Assembly (NCBI GenBank): GCA_947379755.1
Contig: CANCOC010000015.1
Coordinates: forward strand, 1 to 50,106
Length of the DNA stretch: 50,106 nt
DNA from: Alcaligenaceae bacterium
Lineage (GTDB): Bacteria; Pseudomonadota; Gammaproteobacteria; Burkholderiales; Burkholderiaceae_B
Reading direction: 5' to 3'
Of this stretch, positions 34,079-42,859 are shown in pieces. The notes under the pieces are model-generated. The model was not told the origin of the DNA. It made no database searches and worked only from the letters and a program-made list of their open reading frames with translations. The position numbers and the translations under genes were made by a program. The stretch's first letter is position 1, and each line of letters opens with the position of its first letter.

Positions 34079-34951
34079 ATGGCCCAAACCCCAGGCGAAC
34101 GCGCCACCTACTCAGCGATTGTTGATCGTCCTGTACTCAAACTACCAGACAACAACAAAATGATTGTCTGGACGATTGTTAATCTGGAAGTCTGGGATAT
34201 CGGACGTCCGATGGCGCGCCAGGTTTTGCCAGCACCGACAGGTGTGGCATTGCAACCCGACGTTCCAAACTGGGCATGGCATGAGTACGGCATGCGGGTA
34301 GGCTTCTGGCGCTTTAAAAAACTATATGACTCCCTCGGCATCAAACCAACCCTGTCAATCAATGCGCGCGTAACAGTCGACTATCCACGCGTCGCACAGG
34401 CGTGCCTCGATGCAGGATGGGAATTCATGGGCCACGCTTATGAACAAATGCCCATTCACAAAGTTGAAGACCAGAAAGGCATGATTGAAAAGTCTCTCGA
34501 GACCATTGAGCGATTCACTGGCAAACTTCCGGTCGGCTGGCTTGGACCAGGATTGACACAAACCTTTGAAACACCTGACCTTCTGGCTGCGGCGGGTATC
34601 AAATATATTGGCGACTTTCCCTACGATGATGAGCCTACCCGGATCCAGACAACGAGTGGTCCGCTTGTCACTCTGCCATACAGCGTCGAAAACAACGATA
34701 TACCAATGATGATCGTGCAACATCATGAAGCCGCCTACTGGACGCAGAAGTGTATCGACACATTTGATCGCTACTACCTCGAATCCGCCGAGCGCCCAAA
34801 GATCATGGCGATCGCTTTGCATCCATATATCAGTGGACAGCCGTTCCGGATCAAATATCTTGAGCAAGTGTACGAACACATCAACAAACATAGCGGTGTA
34901 CTGCACTGGAATGGTGAACAGATTCTTGACTGGTACAACCAGCAAACATAA
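34079..34951 (+). CDS. polysaccharide-deacetylase-fold hydrolase (PuuE/cyclic-amide hydrolase-like)
   Basis: The 290-residue NodB-fold protein has GMRVGFWRFKKLYDSLGIKPT, the metal-site His in GHAYEQMP, LGPGLTQTFETPDLL, and ALHPYISGQPFR near the C-terminus. This pattern belongs to the allantoinase PuuE and related cyclic amide/imide hydrolases rather than to true chitin or peptidoglycan deacetylases. There is no signal peptide, which supports a cytoplasmic small-molecule substrate. AGGAGTGA precedes the ATG. In the cluster it is a candidate for opening a cyclic amide. Confidence 0.87.
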   Translation: MAQTPGERATYSAIVDRPVLKLPDNNKMIVWTIVNLEVWDIGRPMARQVLPAPTGVALQPDVPNWAWHEYGMRVGFWRFKKLYDSLGIKPTLSINARVTVDYPRVAQACLDAGWEFMGHAYEQMPIHKVEDQKGMIEKSLETIERFTGKLPVGWLGPGLTQTFETPDLLAAAGIKYIGDFPYDDEPTRIQTTSGPLVTLPYSVENNDIPMMIVQHHEAAYWTQKCIDTFDRYYLESAERPKIMAIALHPYISGQPFRIKYLEQVYEHINKHSGVLHWNGEQILDWYNQQT

Positions 34952-35019
34952 TCAGCCACACCAAGTCTCCGATCCGACTGTTTACAACACAGATTACGCT
35001 CGCACAAGGTTCCACGCCC

Positions 35020-35874
35020 ATGTCTTTTACGCTGTTTCAAATCCTCAATGGCCTGACATTCGCCGCCTTGCTATTTTTGGTGGCGAGCGGATTCACGCTG
35101 ATTTTTGGTTTGATGCGAATCGTAAATCTGGCGCATGGCGCCATGTATCTCATGGGTGGTTATGTTGCCTACGCGGTTGCCACCCACTTTGAGAGTTTCG
35201 TAATCGGAGTAGTAGCAGGTGCAGTAGTCACTGCGTTGATGGGGCTTGCTGAACAGTCATTGCTGCGATTTGCAAAAGGTGTGGAGCTGCGTCAGGTCCT
35301 CATGACGCTCGGGATTGCCTTAATCATTGACGATGCTGCGCTGGTGATCTTCGGTGGCGACACGTTCAGTGTTCCAACTCCAGACATCCTGAAGGGTCCG
35401 TTCGAATTTTTTGGGATGTCTTACCCGCGTTATCGCCTGTTCGTATTGCTGGTCGGAATCGTCATATTCATTTTATTGTGGCTTCTCATGAATCGCACAC
35501 GTCTGGGGGCTTTGATTCGTGCGGGTGTTGACGATGCTGAAACCGTCGAAGCCATGGGCATCAATATACGGAAAGTGTTTATCTTTACATTTATGCTTGG
35601 GATGGCACTGGCTGGGATCGCAGGAGCGTTGGGCGGTGCTTTTTTATCGCTCTACCCCAGCGCAGATTCGGAAATCCTGGTCTACAGCCTGGCCGTTGTC
35701 ATTATTGGTGGCCGAGGCAGCCTCGCGGGTGCAGCAGTTGGCAGCCTGGCCGTGTCCATGCTCTCAACATTTGGTCAGGTCTGGTTTCCCGAGTTGTCCT
35801 ATTTTGTTATTTTTGGGCCGATGGCATTGCTGCTGGCATTTCGACCGACGGGTCTGTTTGGTCGTCCTAACTAA
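35020..35874 (+). CDS. Liv-type ABC transporter permease (LivH-like)
   Basis: The 284-residue protein of about eight hydrophobic segments has the LivH features GFTLIFGLMRIVNLAHGAMYLMG near the N-terminus (typical FTLIFGLMRIVNLAHG region) and the coupling-helix segment RAGVDDAETVEAMGIN. It forms the channel of a high-affinity importer with the LivM-like protein 16 bases downstream. Such importers carry branched-chain amino acids, amides, urea or aromatic acids. Position inside a catabolic cluster suggests that the cluster's substrate is carried. Confidence 0.93.
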   Translation: MSFTLFQILNGLTFAALLFLVASGFTLIFGLMRIVNLAHGAMYLMGGYVAYAVATHFESFVIGVVAGAVVTALMGLAEQSLLRFAKGVELRQVLMTLGIALIIDDAALVIFGGDTFSVPTPDILKGPFEFFGMSYPRYRLFVLLVGIVIFILLWLLMNRTRLGALIRAGVDDAETVEAMGINIRKVFIFTFMLGMALAGIAGALGGAFLSLYPSADSEILVYSLAVVIIGGRGSLAGAAVGSLAVSMLSTFGQVWFPELSYFVIFGPMALLLAFRPTGLFGRPN

Positions 35875-35889
35875 CAGCGAACACACTCC

Positions 35890-36822
35890 ATGAACATGAC
35901 CTCAAATAAACTCTGGACTGCTGGCGTAGTTGCATTACTGATGCTGCTCCCCATCACACTATCAGGGTACGAAACAAGTCTGGCTACCCTGATGCTGATC
36001 TATGCGTTGCTTGCCATGTCAATTGACATCATGGCTGGCTATGCAGGTCGTACTCCACTGTGCCATGGTGCAATTTTCGGTGTCGCCACCTACGTGGTCA
36101 TGTATTACGTCACCTCGGCAGGCGGCAACCCCTGGATCGGCATGTTGCTAGGAATTGGACTGGCAGCACTGGTATCACTCGTTTTTGCATTGCTTGCCGT
36201 GCGAACCTCTGGCGTCTACTTTCTGTTGCTGACCCTCGCACTGGGCATGGTGATCTGGGGAGTATGTCAACGCTGGACATCAGTGACAGGTGGTGAAAAC
36301 GGGCTGAGGGGTGCCGTGCGCCCAGAATGGCTGCTTGATCCCGCACGCTTTTATTATTTTGTGCTGGGTGTCGGCCTGCTGGCAACCCTGGTGATGTGGC
36401 GATTTGTCAGTTCGCCTTTTGGTCTCGCACTCAAAGGCATTCGTGAGAGCGAATCCCGCATGAAGAGCCTCGGCTACCACAGCACAAGACATCTGATCAT
36501 TGGCTTCGTTTTTTCAGGCGTCATGGCCGGCGTGGCCGGCGTGCTCTATGCCTTGTTCAACAGTTTTGTCAGTCCCTCAAGCGTTGCGCTTGCTCAGTCC
36601 GTCAAAGGTCTGCTGATGGTCATTATTGGTGGCGTCGGCACATTATTTGGCGGTGTAGTCGGTGCGGCAGTCATTATCATTCTTGAAAACGTGGTCAGTT
36701 CTTTCACCGAACGCTGGTCACTCGTTCTCGGACTTTTATTTGTCTTCACCATGATATTTGCACCCGAAGGCATCGTTGGGAAAATTCGTTCGTTCAAATG
36801 GTTTCGCCAGTCGTCCAAATAA
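35890..36822 (+). CDS. Liv-type ABC transporter permease (LivM-like)
   Basis: The 310-residue polytopic membrane protein has MAGYAGRTPLCHGAIFGVATYV, the LivM counterpart of the N-terminal block, and the coupling region KGIRESESRMKSLGY. It partners the LivH-like permease. The gene precedes the binding-protein gene by 59 bases with a good AGGAG site for the latter. Confidence 0.93.
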   Translation: MNMTSNKLWTAGVVALLMLLPITLSGYETSLATLMLIYALLAMSIDIMAGYAGRTPLCHGAIFGVATYVVMYYVTSAGGNPWIGMLLGIGLAALVSLVFALLAVRTSGVYFLLLTLALGMVIWGVCQRWTSVTGGENGLRGAVRPEWLLDPARFYYFVLGVGLLATLVMWRFVSSPFGLALKGIRESESRMKSLGYHSTRHLIIGFVFSGVMAGVAGVLYALFNSFVSPSSVALAQSVKGLLMVIIGGVGTLFGGVVGAAVIIILENVVSSFTERWSLVLGLLFVFTMIFAPEGIVGKIRSFKWFRQSSK

Positions 36823-36881
36823 GCACGTCCGTTAAATCGAGTTCATAAGTCTGTTTAGTCTACAAACACTCTCAGGAGAGC

Positions 36882-38147
36882 ATGATGGATCGTCGTACCT
36901 TTCTAGCATCTAGCGCCGCACTTACAGGTTTGGCTGTACATGGCTCTTTCAACCAGGTTCTCGCACAGGGCACTGGCCCGATCAAAATCGGATTGCTCAC
37001 GCCTCTGACTGGAGTCGTTGCCTCTGGCGGAAAAGAAATTGTCGAAGGCTTCAATCTGTATTGGGAACAAATCGGCAAAAAAGCGGGAGGTCGCGAGATT
37101 CAGATTTTTATCGAGGACGACGGATCCAACCCCGATATCGCGCTGCAAAAAGCACGCAAGCTGACTGAACAGACCAAAGTCGACTTTCTGGTGGGCGACC
37201 TGCTCGCCAACACAGGATTGGCGGTGGCGGAATATGCCAAAGCAAACGGCATTCCCTACTTTATTCCAGTGATTGCCGCCGATGACCTGACCCAGCGCAA
37301 ACGTATCCCGAACGTCATTCGTGTAGCAGGCTATACGGCCAGTCAAATGCCGCGTCCGCTTGCCGATTATGCGTATAAAAAACTCGGCTACCGCAAGATC
37401 ATTACTATTTCGCAAGACTACACGTTTGGTCACGAACAGTGTGGCGGTTTTGCCCAGATGTTCACTGAGCTGGGTGGAGAAATCATCGCACAACACTGGA
37501 ACCCTCTGAACACACAGGACTTCAGTCCATACCTGGCACAGATTCAATCCGCCAAACCTGATGCCGTCTTTGCCATGGAAACCGGTGCCGATGCCACGCG
37601 ATTTATTTCGCAATGGTCAAACTTTGGCCTCAAAGGCAAAATCCCTTTGCTCGGCGCACAAAACTTCACTGATCAGTCGGTCATTCGCACGATGGGCAGT
37701 GAAGGTGAAGGCATCATCAGTTCGGCACACTTTGCCGAAGGCAACGATGCACCAGCCACGCAAAAATTTGTTGCAGAATACAACGCAGCCTACAAGCACT
37801 TGCCATCCATTTACGGATTTGCGCATTACTCTGCCGCGCTCTGGATTGCGCAAGCCATTGACGCTGTCAAAGGCAATGTTGAAGATCGCCCAGCTTTCCT
37901 GGAAGCGATCCGTAACGTCGCCCTGACAACCTCGCCGCTGGGACGCCCAGTCAAGCTCGATCCGTACGGTAATCCAATTTACGATGTGTATATACGTAAC
38001 GTCGTCAAGCGTCCGGATGGCAAACTCTGGAATGTGCCGATCGAAACGTATCCAGAGGTCACACAATTCTGGAAATACGATCCTGAAACCTATATGAAGC
38101 AACCCTCATATTCACGGACCTTCCAGGGCATCAAAGCGACTAAGTAA
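36882..38147 (+). CDS. Liv-type ABC transporter substrate-binding protein with Tat signal
   Basis: The 421-residue type I periplasmic binding protein starts with a twin-arginine motif (DRRTFLASSAAL) and a hydrophobic stretch ending near VLAQG, so it is exported folded by Tat. The mature part shows IKIGLLTPLTGVVASGGKE and FIEDDGSNPDIALQKARKL, typical of Leu/Ile/Val- and amide-binding proteins. It decides the specificity of the importer, but the ligand cannot be read by eye. A second ATG directly follows the first. A hairpin lies after its stop. Confidence 0.92.
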   Translation: MMDRRTFLASSAALTGLAVHGSFNQVLAQGTGPIKIGLLTPLTGVVASGGKEIVEGFNLYWEQIGKKAGGREIQIFIEDDGSNPDIALQKARKLTEQTKVDFLVGDLLANTGLAVAEYAKANGIPYFIPVIAADDLTQRKRIPNVIRVAGYTASQMPRPLADYAYKKLGYRKIITISQDYTFGHEQCGGFAQMFTELGGEIIAQHWNPLNTQDFSPYLAQIQSAKPDAVFAMETGADATRFISQWSNFGLKGKIPLLGAQNFTDQSVIRTMGSEGEGIISSAHFAEGNDAPATQKFVAEYNAAYKHLPSIYGFAHYSAALWIAQAIDAVKGNVEDRPAFLEAIRNVALTTSPLGRPVKLDPYGNPIYDVYIRNVVKRPDGKLWNVPIETYPEVTQFWKYDPETYMKQPSYSRTFQGIKATK

Positions 38148-38180
38148 TGATGTTTAACCAATTAAAATACAGGTGACAAG

Positions 38181-38203
38181 GCTGTGGGTATGTTTGCCAC
38201 AGC
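38181..38203 (+). other. hairpin between binding-protein and ATPase genes
   Basis: GCTGTGG (38181-38187) and CCACAGC (38197-38203) form a perfect 7-bp stem with a nine-base loop. There is no T run, so a role in mRNA stabilisation or in lowering expression of the ATPase genes relative to the binding protein is more likely than full termination. Confidence 0.45.
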
Positions 38204-38215
38204 TCAGTCTGATCG

Positions 38216-38971
38216 ATGACTTCTCCACTTCTTGAACTCAAAAGCGTAGGCGTGCATTTCGGTGCGCTCAAGGCTGTCGACCAAGCAACCCTGCACCTTG
38301 CGGCCGGAGAGCGGGTAGCCATTCTCGGGCCCAATGGCGCCGGAAAAACGACCCTGTTCAATGCAATCACAGGTATGACACCTGCATCTTGCGGACAGGT
38401 GATTCTTGATCAAAAAGACATTACCCGGTCATCGCCAGAAGTCCGGGCACAAAAAGGAATCGCGCGCACGTTTCAGATTACCAACCTTTTTTTTGGCTTG
38501 TCCGTTGAAGAGAACCTATTGCTTGCCACCCGCGGATTGGGGCGAACAAAATTTTCAATGTGGCGGACAGACCGGGCACTCGGAATCGAGCGCGATATCG
38601 TTGAGTCGGCACTTGATAAATGTCACCTGCAAGCCAAGCGTCATTTGCTTGTGAAAGAAATCTCTTATGGTGAACAGCGTCAGCTTGAGCTTGCGATGTC
38701 GCTGACAAGCTCACCGCGCATTTTGTTGCTCGATGAGCCTGCAGCCGGCCTGTCTCCTGCTGAGCGCGTGATCATGGCTGAAGTGATTCGCGGCTTGCCG
38801 CAGTCTCTGTCTCTCATTCTGATTGAGCACGACATTGATCTGGCACTCGGTCTTGTTGATCGTGTGATCTGTATGTACCAGGGCACTGTACTGGTCGAGG
38901 GTAAACCTGACGAAATTAGGAATAACCCCCTGGTTCAGGAAATATATCTTGGGAAGCCACGTCATGCTTGA
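38216..38971 (+). CDS. Liv-type ABC transporter ATPase (LivG-like)
   Basis: The 251-residue ATPase has Walker A GPNGAGKTTLF, the Q-loop in RTFQITNLFFGL, the signature region ISYGEQRQLELAMSL (a LivG-type variant of LSGGQ) and Walker B ILLLDEPAAGLSP. A switch histidine follows in LILIEHD. It drives the importer together with the LivF-like protein, whose gene overlaps it by eight bases. Confidence 0.94.
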   Translation: MTSPLLELKSVGVHFGALKAVDQATLHLAAGERVAILGPNGAGKTTLFNAITGMTPASCGQVILDQKDITRSSPEVRAQKGIARTFQITNLFFGLSVEENLLLATRGLGRTKFSMWRTDRALGIERDIVESALDKCHLQAKRHLLVKEISYGEQRQLELAMSLTSSPRILLLDEPAAGLSPAERVIMAEVIRGLPQSLSLILIEHDIDLALGLVDRVICMYQGTVLVEGKPDEIRNNPLVQEIYLGKPRHA

Positions 38972-39665
38972 AGTCACAGACATCTGTTCGTCATATGGCG
39001 AAGCAAAAGTACTTGACCGGGTATCCATACGGGTCGGGCAAGGAGAGATTGTTGCACTGCTTGGGCGCAACGGCATGGGAAAAACATCGCTTGTGCGTTC
39101 AATTATGAGTCTTGGATCGCCGAGCGTGACTTCAGGCAGTGTGATACTGGACGGCGTCAATCTATCAGCTATGCGCTCGCATCAGGTTGCGAACCAGGGC
39201 ATCGGTTATGTGCCGCAGGGCAGGCGCCTGTTTCAGTCACTCACCGTTCTCGAACATCTGCAAATGCTCGAACGTAAAACGCCTGGAGCCTGGTCTGTAC
39301 GACGGGTGTTTGATGCATTCCCCAGGCTAGAAGAACGCAAGCACCACCGGGGAAATCAGCTATCGGGAGGTGAGCGGCAAATGCTCGCAATTGGTCGTTC
39401 ACTGATGACGGGTCCAAAAATCATTCTCATGGACGAACCAACAGAGGGTTTAGCTCCAGTAGCTGTCGAAAACGTCGAAAGCATTCTTGGCACACTCAGA
39501 GGCGAGGGGCTTGGCATTTTGCTCGTCGAACAAAATCTTTACAGTGCCATGGCTGTCGCCGACCGCGTCTATATTCTGGAAACAGGTCGAGTTGTCTGGG
39601 AGGGTCTGCCTGAGGCACTGATGGCGGATCAGAACACATTGCATCGATACCTTGGCATTCACTGA
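38964..39665 (+). CDS. Liv-type ABC transporter ATPase (LivF-like)
   Basis: This ATPase of about 233 residues has Walker A GRNGMGKTSLVR, YVPQGRRLFQSLTV (the LivF hallmark), signature LSGGERQM, and Walker B IILMDEPTEGLAP. The ATG at 38964 lies seven bases after GGAAG and gives MLEVTDI, the family start; an in-frame TTG at 38949 is less likely. It completes a five-gene H-M-K-G-F importer. Confidence 0.94.
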   Translation: MLEVTDICSSYGEAKVLDRVSIRVGQGEIVALLGRNGMGKTSLVRSIMSLGSPSVTSGSVILDGVNLSAMRSHQVANQGIGYVPQGRRLFQSLTVLEHLQMLERKTPGAWSVRRVFDAFPRLEERKHHRGNQLSGGERQMLAIGRSLMTGPKIILMDEPTEGLAPVAVENVESILGTLRGEGLGILLVEQNLYSAMAVADRVYILETGRVVWEGLPEALMADQNTLHRYLGIH

Positions 39666-39693
39666 GTTTTCACGCAACAGGAATCAATTAGCA

Positions 39694-41112
39694 ATGAACG
39701 ACTTTGAAACAATGGACCTGGTCAGTGCCGCCAGTGCAATCGCCAGCAAGGATTGCAGTGCTGCAGAAATCACATCCTGGTCCTTGAATCGTATGCAGAC
39801 GGTGGGTCGTCAATTCAATGCGGTCTTTCGAATTGATGAAGCGATTGCCATGGAGCGTGCGTATCAACTCGACGCCATGCTGGCACAAGGCAATCTTTGC
39901 GGCCCGTTGCATGGCGTACCACTCGCACACAAGGATCTGATCAATGTTGCAGGCTTGGAAAATCATGCAGGATCAAAGATCATGCGTGGGCATATCCCTA
40001 CGAAAAACGCCTGGGTCATCGACGCACTCCAGGCTGCAGGCCAAGTCAATGTCGGCTCCCTTCACATGTGCGAATTTGCCTTAAGCCCGACGGGCTTCAA
40101 TGGACATTACGGCCACGGACTCAACCCATGGAATCCTGGTTACACAAGCGGCGGATCATCCAGCGGTTCAGGCATCGCAGTTGCAGCGCGCGTGGTATTT
40201 GGCTCCTTAGGCAGCGACACTGGCGGCTCGATTCGACACCCTTCAGCCATGTGTGGAGTGACAGGGATTAAACCGACTGCACGACGCGTCAGCATCGATG
40301 GGGTATTCCCCTTGTCAAAAACATTGGACTGTGTGGGACCCATCGCTCAAACCGCGCGCGATTGCGCAAGGTTACTTACGCAAATCAGCCGTCCCAACGC
40401 TCATGACGCATGGTGCACAACCGCTGCACACGAAGATTATGAGGCCGGGCTGGATGGTGACCTCCGGGGTCTGCGCATCGGCGTTCCAGAAACCTACTAT
40501 CGCGAACACCTGGACAAGGAAGTTTCAGAAGCACTCCAATCCAGCCTTGAAGTGCTACAGGCGCGTGGGGCAATCCTGGTCAAAGTCGAGGTGCCCGACA
40601 TGGCACGCATCCATGCCATGACCTCAATGGTGCTGACTGTACAGGCGGCCGCCATTCACCGTGAATGGCTCGAAACCAGGCCAGAGGATTATGCAGACCA
40701 GGTTCGTGCACGCATTGAACCAGGTCTGTCACAGCTTGCGGTCAACTATGTGGATGCCATGCGAATGCAGCAGGCGCTGACCGAAGAATATTTGCAAACG
40801 TGTTTTGCTGGTTGCGATGTCATTCATATCCCAGTTTTTACTGTTCAAACACCAACGATCGCCTCCACAACGACCGGCGACACACAAACCATTCTGAATT
40901 CGATTTCCCACCTGACCTACGCCAATCGGGCAATCAACTATCTTGGATTACCGGCCATGAGCGTTCCCGCAGGTTTATCCAGCTCAGCAATGCCACTTGC
41001 ATTTCAAATAGTTGGACGACATTTTCAAGAGGCGACACTGCTAAAAGTCGCTGATGCCTATCAACGGGACACCGCCTGGCACCGGCAGCGTCCCACTATA
41101 TCTTTTCACTAA
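39694..41112 (+). CDS. amidase signature family hydrolase
   Basis: The 472-residue amidase has the Ser-cisSer-Lys triad: K80 in AHKDL, S155 in TSGGSSSG and S179 in DTGGSIR. The family hydrolyses carboxamides, carbamoyl groups and ureido acids (AtzE, malonamidase and GatA-like enzymes). Lack of gatB/gatC nearby makes a GatA role unlikely. It follows the importer genes and probably hydrolyses an amide in the same pathway. An in-frame TTG lies upstream at 39652, but the ATG at 39694 has AGGAA 11 bases before it. Confidence 0.9.
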   Translation: MNDFETMDLVSAASAIASKDCSAAEITSWSLNRMQTVGRQFNAVFRIDEAIAMERAYQLDAMLAQGNLCGPLHGVPLAHKDLINVAGLENHAGSKIMRGHIPTKNAWVIDALQAAGQVNVGSLHMCEFALSPTGFNGHYGHGLNPWNPGYTSGGSSSGSGIAVAARVVFGSLGSDTGGSIRHPSAMCGVTGIKPTARRVSIDGVFPLSKTLDCVGPIAQTARDCARLLTQISRPNAHDAWCTTAAHEDYEAGLDGDLRGLRIGVPETYYREHLDKEVSEALQSSLEVLQARGAILVKVEVPDMARIHAMTSMVLTVQAAAIHREWLETRPEDYADQVRARIEPGLSQLAVNYVDAMRMQQALTEEYLQTCFAGCDVIHIPVFTVQTPTIASTTTGDTQTILNSISHLTYANRAINYLGLPAMSVPAGLSSSAMPLAFQIVGRHFQEATLLKVADAYQRDTAWHRQRPTISFH

Positions 41113-41128
41113 TTCATCGGGCTCCCTC

Positions 41129-42337
41129 ATGTTTTTTACATGTACACAAAGTAATCACGATTTTTGTCAGCACGGCACGGAACACCTCAATTCCAGCAGC
41201 CTGCACGAGGCAATTGAAATCGCCAGCCTGTCTGTTCCAAGTCAAGGCAGGGGATTCAGGACAACACTGAAGGCCCGCCCAACAAAAGGTCAGCAGCCAA
41301 AGCCTGCCTCAGTAAAAACTGCTGCCGGCAAGCGATTCAATGTAGATATGCATTGCCATTATCAGAATAATGAAGTCGCTGCCATGGCAGCACCACTCAA
41401 GCCTTTTGAGAAAGAGCCATCGATTATCTATGCCAATCAGATGACGCGCGAAGTCAACATGAAGCAGATGAAAGATCGCGCAAACAAGCTTTCTGATATC
41501 GCCACGCGTTTAAGTGATATGGATCGGATGCAAATTGATGTGCAAATCGTTTCGCCATCGCCCTCGCAGTATTACTATTATGCGGAACCCGACTTTGGAC
41601 TGGAGCTGTCACGCGCCAGCAATGACAGGATTGCCGAAATCGTTGCAACGACTCCCGATCGTTTTGCCGGTATGTGCACAGTTCCCTTGCAGAATCCAAA
41701 AATGGCTGTGAAGGAACTAGAGCGTTGCGTCAAAAAATTAGGCATGCGCGGCGTAGAAATTTGCACCAACGTCAATGGTATCGACCTGGCTGACAAGCGC
41801 CTCGGTCTAGACAAGTTTTTTGCCAAAGCCCAAGAACTTGATGTTGTGGTGTTCATGCACCCCATGGGATTTACCCATGCCGATCGCATGACCGATCACT
41901 ATTTCAACAATATCATCGGCAACCCTCTGGAATCTACACTCGCAGTTAGCCATCTGATTTTTGGCGGTGTACTGGACCGATTCCCAAAACTCAAATTTGT
42001 AGTCGCACATGGTGGCGGGTTTTTAGCGCACTATCATGCTCGCATGGATCATGGCTGGAAAGCCCGTCCTGACTCAAGCACCATGATTAAAAAGAAACCT
42101 TCATCCTATCTGAAGAAGTTTTACTTTGACACGATTACGTTTGATACAGGTTTGCTGGAATCTCTGATTCAAAAGTATGGAGCAAAACACGTTGTCATGG
42201 GCAGCGACTATCCATATGATATGGCCGATGACAAGCCTGTTCAATCCGTCAAAAGTATTGAACAACTCTCGCCAGCAGAACAAAACCTGATCCTTGGGGG
42301 GAATGCTGCACGCCTCTTTAATCTGCGCAAGCGTTAA
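41129..42337 (+). CDS. amidohydrolase_2/ACMSD-like metal-dependent hydrolase or decarboxylase
   Basis: The protein of about 402 residues has a metal-binding H75-x-H77 in VDMHCHY, FMHPMG, a conserved VAHGGG histidine and GSDYPYD, the pattern of aminocarboxymuconate-semialdehyde decarboxylase and resorcylate- or hydroxypyridine-carboxylate decarboxylases. From family knowledge, the picolinate-pathway enzyme PicC, which decarboxylates 3,6-dihydroxypicolinate, belongs to this group. A 70-residue N-terminal extension rich in Cys/His (MFFTCTQSNHDFCQHG) precedes the barrel and is unusual. The start codon has no good ribosome site, and the frame is open further upstream into the amidase gene. Confidence 0.87.
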   Translation: MFFTCTQSNHDFCQHGTEHLNSSSLHEAIEIASLSVPSQGRGFRTTLKARPTKGQQPKPASVKTAAGKRFNVDMHCHYQNNEVAAMAAPLKPFEKEPSIIYANQMTREVNMKQMKDRANKLSDIATRLSDMDRMQIDVQIVSPSPSQYYYYAEPDFGLELSRASNDRIAEIVATTPDRFAGMCTVPLQNPKMAVKELERCVKKLGMRGVEICTNVNGIDLADKRLGLDKFFAKAQELDVVVFMHPMGFTHADRMTDHYFNNIIGNPLESTLAVSHLIFGGVLDRFPKLKFVVAHGGGFLAHYHARMDHGWKARPDSSTMIKKKPSSYLKKFYFDTITFDTGLLESLIQKYGAKHVVMGSDYPYDMADDKPVQSVKSIEQLSPAEQNLILGGNAARLFNLRKR

Positions 42338-42352
42338 TCAGGATGCCCGGAG

Positions 42353-42859
42353 ATGGCTTTACCGCAATGTCACGTGCAGGACGCTAAAGGCGTGGACGTC
42401 ACCGTCAACGGTGACACAACGCATGTCAGTGTCTGCGCCGATACGCCACTGCTCTATGTCTTGAGAAATGACTTGCAACTCAAGGGAACTAGGTTTGGTT
42501 GCGGCACAGGCTCATGCGGCAGCTGTACTGTGCTGGTCGATGACCAGGCCGTTCAAAGCTGCACGACCCCTTTATGGTCAGTGGCAGGCAAAGCGATTAC
42601 CACCATAGAAGGCCTCGGCACACCTGATGCACCCCATCCTGTGCAACAAGCATTCCTCGACGAACAGGCCGCCCAATGTGGCTATTGCATCAATGGCATG
42701 ATGATGACATTGACAGGCTTACTCAAAAAGAACCCATCCCCAAGTGATGAGGAACTCTGCCTGGCACTTGATCGCCATCTCTGCCGCTGTGGCACGCATA
42801 TGCGGATTCTGAAAGCTGCCAGGCGCGTGATTGCTAACATCCCACAGGCTCAGCCATGA
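42353..42859 (+). CDS. molybdenum hydroxylase [2Fe-2S] subunit (NicA/IorA/CoxS-like)
   Basis: The 168-residue protein binds two [2Fe-2S] clusters. The plant-type set is C50, C55, C58 and C70 (FGCGTGSCGSC). The second set is C109, C112, C144 and C146 (CGYC and CRC). It passes electrons from the molybdopterin subunit encoded immediately downstream with an ATGA overlap. This two-subunit arrangement without a FAD subunit is typical of isoquinoline oxidoreductase and nicotinate hydroxylase. Confidence 0.94.
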   Translation: MALPQCHVQDAKGVDVTVNGDTTHVSVCADTPLLYVLRNDLQLKGTRFGCGTGSCGSCTVLVDDQAVQSCTTPLWSVAGKAITTIEGLGTPDAPHPVQQAFLDEQAAQCGYCINGMMMTLTGLLKKNPSPSDEELCLALDRHLCRCGTHMRILKAARRVIANIPQAQP

